The notes below the pieces were generated by a model. The model was not told where the DNA came from. It saw only the letters and a program-made list of their open reading frames with translations, and made no database searches. 64,000 nucleotides of DNA from assembly GCF_000210295.1 (NCBI RefSeq), contig NC_026741.1, positions 868,001 to 932,000 of the forward strand, given 5' to 3'. This stretch comes from Trypanosoma brucei gambiense DAL972. Its lineage: Eukaryota > Euglenozoa > Kinetoplastea > Trypanosomatida > Trypanosomatidae. Position numbers and translations under genes: made by a program. Within the stretch, counting starts at the first letter, position 1, and each line of letters starts with the position of its first letter. Of this stretch, positions 59,852-64,000 are shown one piece after another.

Positions 59852-60203
59852 TTACAGAGGCGTAGAAGCGCACCGCTGCAGATGTGCATTCATCCTCAGA
59901 TATGGTTTCGGCTGGGGACATGAGCAGTTTGGACACACGTATGGTGTGCCGTAGGTGAAAAAAGAGGTTGTCTCATCGTAAACTCGTTTGCCTGCAGCTC
60001 ACCTTCACCTCCCCACACCCTTTCCCCCCATCACGTGGAGGAGGACCGTTAGTTGCACCGATAAGCAACACTACGGCAGAATCGCTACGCAAAATGGCAC
60101 CGGTACGGTACCCCACGCCACGCAGATATGCGCAGTTGGTGACGAAATAGCTCCAGGTCCTAAGGAGAGTGAGGTGAAGCGGATAAATAGGCGCAGCTGA
60201 ACT
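59852..60203 (-). pseudogene. Possible remnant of a small zinc-finger gene in two frames
   Basis: Frame one is open from 60203 to a TGA at 59975-59973 (no ATG; protein-like: RTWSYFVTNCAYLRGVGYR). Frame two is open from 59998 to a TAA at 59854-59852 and reads KRVYDETTSFFTYGTPYVCPNC, with CPNC, then HLQRC, a C2HC-finger-like pattern. The frames overlap near 59975-59998, where one base would fuse them. Neither has a plausible start, so this may be a decayed gene or chance. Confidence 0.25.
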
Positions 60204-61061
60204 CTACAACGGTACACAAAGTAGGCACATGTCGTGCTACTACAAGCAAAGAAACAATAACATGCCCTTCCCTAAACGTGTGTTTCCGTCGCTGCATTTT
60301 TTGCGTGTCATCCTTCCCCCCTCTCAGCCTCGTAAAAATATTCGTTTGTAAACCCTCGTGGTACTATCTGAAAGACCATTATCTTCCAAATTAGTGCCCC
60401 TCTCCCTCCTCATCCCACGACACGACTTGATCACTTTTTCTTTTTCTTTTTCAGCCTTCGCCCCTTCTACGCCTTCGCTTACCCCACGTTTAGTGGTGCC
60501 TTTACGCAAACACACACAAACCTGCCAGTGTCACCCGCTACCTTCAGCGCAGTCGCCGCCATCCGCCTTCGAATGCTCCCCAACGCACTTTCTTATGTTA
60601 CCCATCAACACATTGCCACTATGGCCGTCGTCTCAAATGGTGGGCCCGGCGCACCCACGTCTCGCAGCGAGAAGAGATCACGAGCGTAAGCGGCAACGAA
60701 ATAAAACAGCAACCGGTTACAAGTACGAGTTGGAGACGAGATTGCAGGCAGATCCATAACCACAAGACGCGCACGCTCAAAATTGCAGCAAATAGAGGTA
60801 TTGTCCATTGTTACACTCGCATACTGTCCGCAGGGAGAAAACAGAAAGTAAAACATCATTATGCTACAGACGAGGACAGACGCAGGAGTCATCCCTCCTT
60901 CCCATCAAGATTTCAGCTCGTGTATATGACTACCGCAGCGCATGCGAATTTCCCCTCTAAGATTACGATACCCAAACGTGCAAACCACGATCGTTACAAC
61001 AGTGGTCATAAGTCACCTTCACATCGCTCATTCCTTCATTAATTTAGAAAATAAAAACGTT

Positions 61062-62234
61062 CTACGGGTCTCCGAATGTGCGGCGACCGCTCTCCCGTTC
61101 AGCCTCCGCTCGCATGATGCGCCGCTCAAGTTCATTACGCTTCTCAATGTACCGCTCGCCCTGTTCATAGGCTTCGCGTTGTATAGCCTCCACTACTGAA
61201 ACCTCATGCCTCAAATATTGTAGAATCTCCTGGTGGTCTCCACTGTCCACGCGACGATGCAATTGTGAATGAGTGCCAACACTTGAAACCGCAGACGATC
61301 CGGTGATGTCGGGAGTGGTAACAAGAGATGAATCGACGCAGGGGCCCGCACCGGCATCTGCGGAAGAGTGCACAAGAGAGTGTCGGAAACTGCCGCCACA
61401 ACTTGTGGACTGTGTTTGAAGACGGTCGACAAACTCCTGCATTTGCTGAAGTGAAGAGTGCTCCGAAAGAAGGCTGTCCAAATGCTGCCGCTGACTTTGA
61501 AGCCTCACCAGCTGCTCGTTCATCGATGCCAGCGTTACTTCCTCCTCGCGTTGCAGCCGGCGCTCCAGGCTTAAGCTGCTCGCCTTTAGATCCATAAGTT
61601 TCTGCGCTTGCTCCGACTTCAACGCCTCTTCCCTATGCAATCTAACCTCCAGTTGGGCCTTCTGGCGGCGAACCTTATCCACCCGGCGCATCAGCTGATT
61701 TGTTATGCTCTCCCCTTCCCTTTCCGCAGCCTTGTATGTTTCCCTCATACCCTCGTGCAACTTTGCCACATCCTCACGCTCACGGATAATGGTGCTTCGC
61801 AGCTTACGAATCCTAGTTCGAAGGTCGAGAACAGCGTCGCAGAGCTCTGCCCGGGACATTGTAAGAGCCGCCGCCTCCGCCTCTGCAGTCATATGCTCGA
61901 AGTCCACGAGTGACGACGTTTCTTCATCGCTTCTTGTTCCACCAGTTTGCCTACCGCTTCCACAATTGTTCCTCCTCTCGCCACGTCGCCCCGATAGCGG
62001 CAAGGTGTGAATGTCCAGAAGAGAAAGCAATATCGGTGCACCCGTCTCGACGCTTGTCCCAGTCATGGAAGAATGAGCAGAACGACGCGTTGGGGTGTGA
62101 AGGAGACTACTATGAAGATGTCTGGAGGGTCGAGCGGATGTGGGGACCGCCGATGCGCTGTTACTGATGGTCCCAAGGAGAGACGGGTTCCGCACAGGAG
62201 AAATGGAACCGGAGCAATTCATACTTGCTCTCAT
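61062..62234 (-). CDS. CCDC6-like coiled-coil protein
   Basis: 390 residues. A Ser/Thr/Arg-rich disordered N-terminus (1-110) is followed by a continuous coiled coil (about 125-275) whose pattern resembles CCDC6: ESITNQLMRRVDKVRRQKAQLEVRL, then HREEAL and QREEEV repeats spaced like the E-E-E...L...K units of that family. A Ser-rich linker and a C-terminal helix (VEAIQREAYEQGERYIEKRNELERRI) complete it. Human CCDC6 is a cytoskeleton-linked, phosphorylated coiled-coil protein; the trypanosome function is unknown, and similarity of coiled coils can mislead. ATG 62234; an acceptor-like CTAAACTCAG is found ~48 nt upstream. Confidence 0.8.
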   Translation of the reverse strand: MRASMNCSGSISPVRNPSLLGTISNSASAVPTSARPSRHLHSSLLHTPTRRSAHSSMTGTSVETGAPILLSLLDIHTLPLSGRRGERRNNCGSGRQTGGTRSDEETSSLVDFEHMTAEAEAAALTMSRAELCDAVLDLRTRIRKLRSTIIREREDVAKLHEGMRETYKAAEREGESITNQLMRRVDKVRRQKAQLEVRLHREEALKSEQAQKLMDLKASSLSLERRLQREEEVTLASMNEQLVRLQSQRQHLDSLLSEHSSLQQMQEFVDRLQTQSTSCGGSFRHSLVHSSADAGAGPCVDSSLVTTPDITGSSAVSSVGTHSQLHRRVDSGDHQEILQYLRHEVSVVEAIQREAYEQGERYIEKRNELERRIMRAEAERESGRRTFGDP

Positions 62235-63478
62235 TATGCTTCCCCTGGGGGTAGTAGCAGTTGCTGCAGTTCAGCCTGAGTTTAGAGTGACTAATGCCAC
62301 CAGTGGAAGATAATTTGAACGCAACTGCCACTGTGAACACACAACGTCTTCGAGTACTCCCGATTCGGCACACTTATGGGTTGTTCAAGCACCCTCAACA
62401 GAATCTAAACGAGTACTTGCACCTCTCGAAGCTATTCAAGACTGCCAATTATGCGTGTGCTAAGGACTTGCCGATTCAATAGAACTACAAATACCTGAAG
62501 TAAGCTTTCCCTCCGGTTACTCTTGCAGGTCCTTTTAGTACGCAGCGTTCCTTACTGTAATTTACCTCCGCACCAACACCAAATATGCGGTACTCCGTCT
62601 CCACACACCTTTTCTGCTAAACGTACCTTTTCACGGTGTTTCCCCCTACACCCCTTTTCTTTGCTTCTCACGTACTTAGCTAACTAAACGTTGTCCTCTT
62701 CACCTTTCTCCTCTAACCGTACCAAATCAGACACACTGTTTGTAAAAGAAAACTGGGAGACCATAAAATGGGCATAGGACAGAACAATAACAACAACAGC
62801 AATACGTCCGCGCACACAAGTGACATAGGCTTCAATTCTGTTCACTTATCGGTCTGCACAAAAAAATAATTAAATAAATATATATATGTTGGTGTGACGC
62901 GAACAGACGATGTGATGAATGGTGAGTGACTCGTCGGTCAGTCTGTATAGGTGGATATAGGAGATCACTTAACAGCATTACACACATGCATATAAACACT
63001 CACATTCACCCTTTTACGTGATGTATTCCCTTCCCCATTTTATGCTTCTCTTTTGCCTTTTTCCTCTTTAATTTTTTAATTAATGCTTACTCACTTCACT
63101 TCACTTAACTTCACTTTCTTTTTTGTTTCCCTTAGCCCTTTAACGTTCCCCTACGAATTAAAATCTGTGCGCGCGTAGGATCACTTTCATTCATTTTTGT
63201 TTTCCACATGCTCCAGTAATCCGTCACTCGTTCTTCGTTTTGTTTCCCCCCACTTTCTTACTTCTCATTTCCCCATGCTTATAATCTTCCACATTATTTT
63301 AGGGGTTCCCAGTTCCTTAGCCGTTTCCCGTTTCGTTTGTAAGTCAAACCGGTTTGTTCTTTACACAAACAGATAAATAAAATTAAAACAAATAGTAAAA
63401 TAACTGTTGCGAAGCAGTGGACAAGAAACCAATGGTAAAATAAACAAAACATGGAAAGACAAAAATAAAAACAAACAC

Positions 63479-63515
<37 letters not shown>

Positions 63516-64000
63516 GAAAAAGGAAAAGTAGCTGGCTTCAACGCACGGCACGAACAAAATCATCACACACGCGAACACTTTACAATATTTCTCTCCCCCC
63601 ACCCACAAACGAACAAACAAACACACACACACAAACAAATGCACCTTCTCACCACCTCCCGTCTCATCCCACTTATTTCCCAGAAATTGCACTCGTTTGT
63701 ACTCCCGCCCTGCTCATACCGTCCCAACAAATGTTTCACCTCACCTCACCTCACCTCATTTCATTCTATTTTATTTCGTTTTACACTTCTCCCGCTTCCC
63801 TTTTTTTTTTAAAAAATTTATAACATCATAGGGAAATCTCTCCAACGGAGTGAAGTTTACAGAATAGAAGAACTGTAAGCGGCCGAGTAAACGAAAGAAA
63901 AATGGAGGTTATGTTAAGTGGTCGGCACCATGAAAGAGGAGGGGGGAGATTATGTGAAGGAATAGAAAGGAAAACAACAACAATCTCCTCACATAAAAGA
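62235..64000. other. 1.77-kb gene-free right end
   Basis: Leader of the CCDC6-like gene and then low-complexity sequence: plus-strand pyrimidine-rich to about 63360, CTTCA-type repeats near 63099-63120, CTCAC-type repeats near 63735-63760, and an AT tract. No gene seen; the next gene would lie outside. Confidence 0.65.
63481..63510. repeat. AT microsatellite
   Basis: Pure AT dinucleotide tract of 30 bp. Confidence 0.95.

Larger units (their letters stand above)
59205..61061. other. 1.86-kb spacer with possible gene remnants
   Basis: Long gap between the nucleotidase and CCDC6-like genes, locally richer in GC than other spacers. It contains the zinc-finger-like frame listed below, plus-strand-facing pyrimidine-AG signals at 60300-60327 and 60431-60454, and a 95-codon minus-strand frame with ATG (60605-60892) for which no fitting splice signal was found. 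A short imperfect palindrome of ATATCTATAT units lies at 59446-59478. Confidence 0.5.

Noticed and set aside
59457..59936. 159-codon minus-strand frame
   Set aside because: Starts at GTG and passes into pyrimidine-tract residues and a Tyr-Ile-Asp repeat; conflicts with the more protein-like zinc-finger frame.
60605..60892. 95-codon minus-strand frame with ATG and a hydrophobic N-terminus
   Set aside because: The nearest pyrimidine-AG signal lies only ~20 nt past the stop of the upstream gene and would place other ATGs first; the plus strand is equally open.
1..64000. ingi/RIME or other retroelements, CRISPR arrays, rRNA and tRNA genes
   Set aside because: No reverse transcriptase or endonuclease motif, no spaced direct repeats, and no rRNA or acceptable tRNA fold was seen by eye; snoRNA genes cannot be excluded without a search.

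Overview
The window looks like nuclear DNA of an African trypanosome of the Trypanosoma brucei group. All 18 well-supported protein genes lie on the minus strand, have no introns, and are separated by AT-rich, low-complexity spacers. Several start codons lie just downstream, on the minus strand, of a polypyrimidine tract and an AG, the signature of spliced-leader trans-splicing in one polycistronic transcription unit. Kinetoplastid-specific content (the kinetochore protein KKT4 and a tandem folate/pteridine transporter array) supports this. From memory only, KKT4, the FT1-3 array, the mitochondrial NADP-isocitrate dehydrogenase and NOP56 of T. brucei lie close together on chromosome 8, so this is probably that region. 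No sequence comparison was run.

Layout by coordinate (transcription runs from high to low). 1-3500 is gene-free. 3.5-12.3 kb: a C-terminal RING protein, a BCS1-type AAA ATPase, a conserved protein of unknown function, a probable 112-residue small protein, and a RanBP2-finger/AKAP7-type 2H phosphoesterase. 12.5-23.5 kb: three nearly identical BT1-family folate/pteridine transporters, interrupted by an MPN-domain gene; the third copy is a visible mosaic of the other two, and a 264-bp non-coding block is duplicated in front of two unrelated genes. 24-43 kb: a COPII coat Sec24, a possible 60-residue tail-anchored protein, KKT4, mitochondrial NADP-IDH, a 1486-residue protein with a degenerate receiver-like domain, and a REX-type DEDDh exonuclease whose 5' end appears frameshifted. 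43-62 kb: a membrane protein with a Cys-rich ectodomain, a COPI-associated membrane protein, a PCD-like protein without catalytic histidines, NOP56, an atypical MAP kinase, a MORN protein, an LRR protein, a GDA1/CD39 nucleotidase and a CCDC6-like coiled-coil protein. 62.2-64 kb is gene-free.

The genes are not a functional operon; neighbours serve unrelated processes (folate uptake, ER export, chromosome segregation, TCA metabolism, rRNA maturation), as is normal for trypanosomatid transcription units. The best leads for novelty are the mosaic transporter array with its shuttled splice-acceptor block, the broken exonuclease 5' end, the catalytic-loop changes in the MAP kinase, the receiver-like domain in a eukaryotic parasite, the histidine-less PCD-like protein, and several small candidate genes or gene remnants in the spacers.
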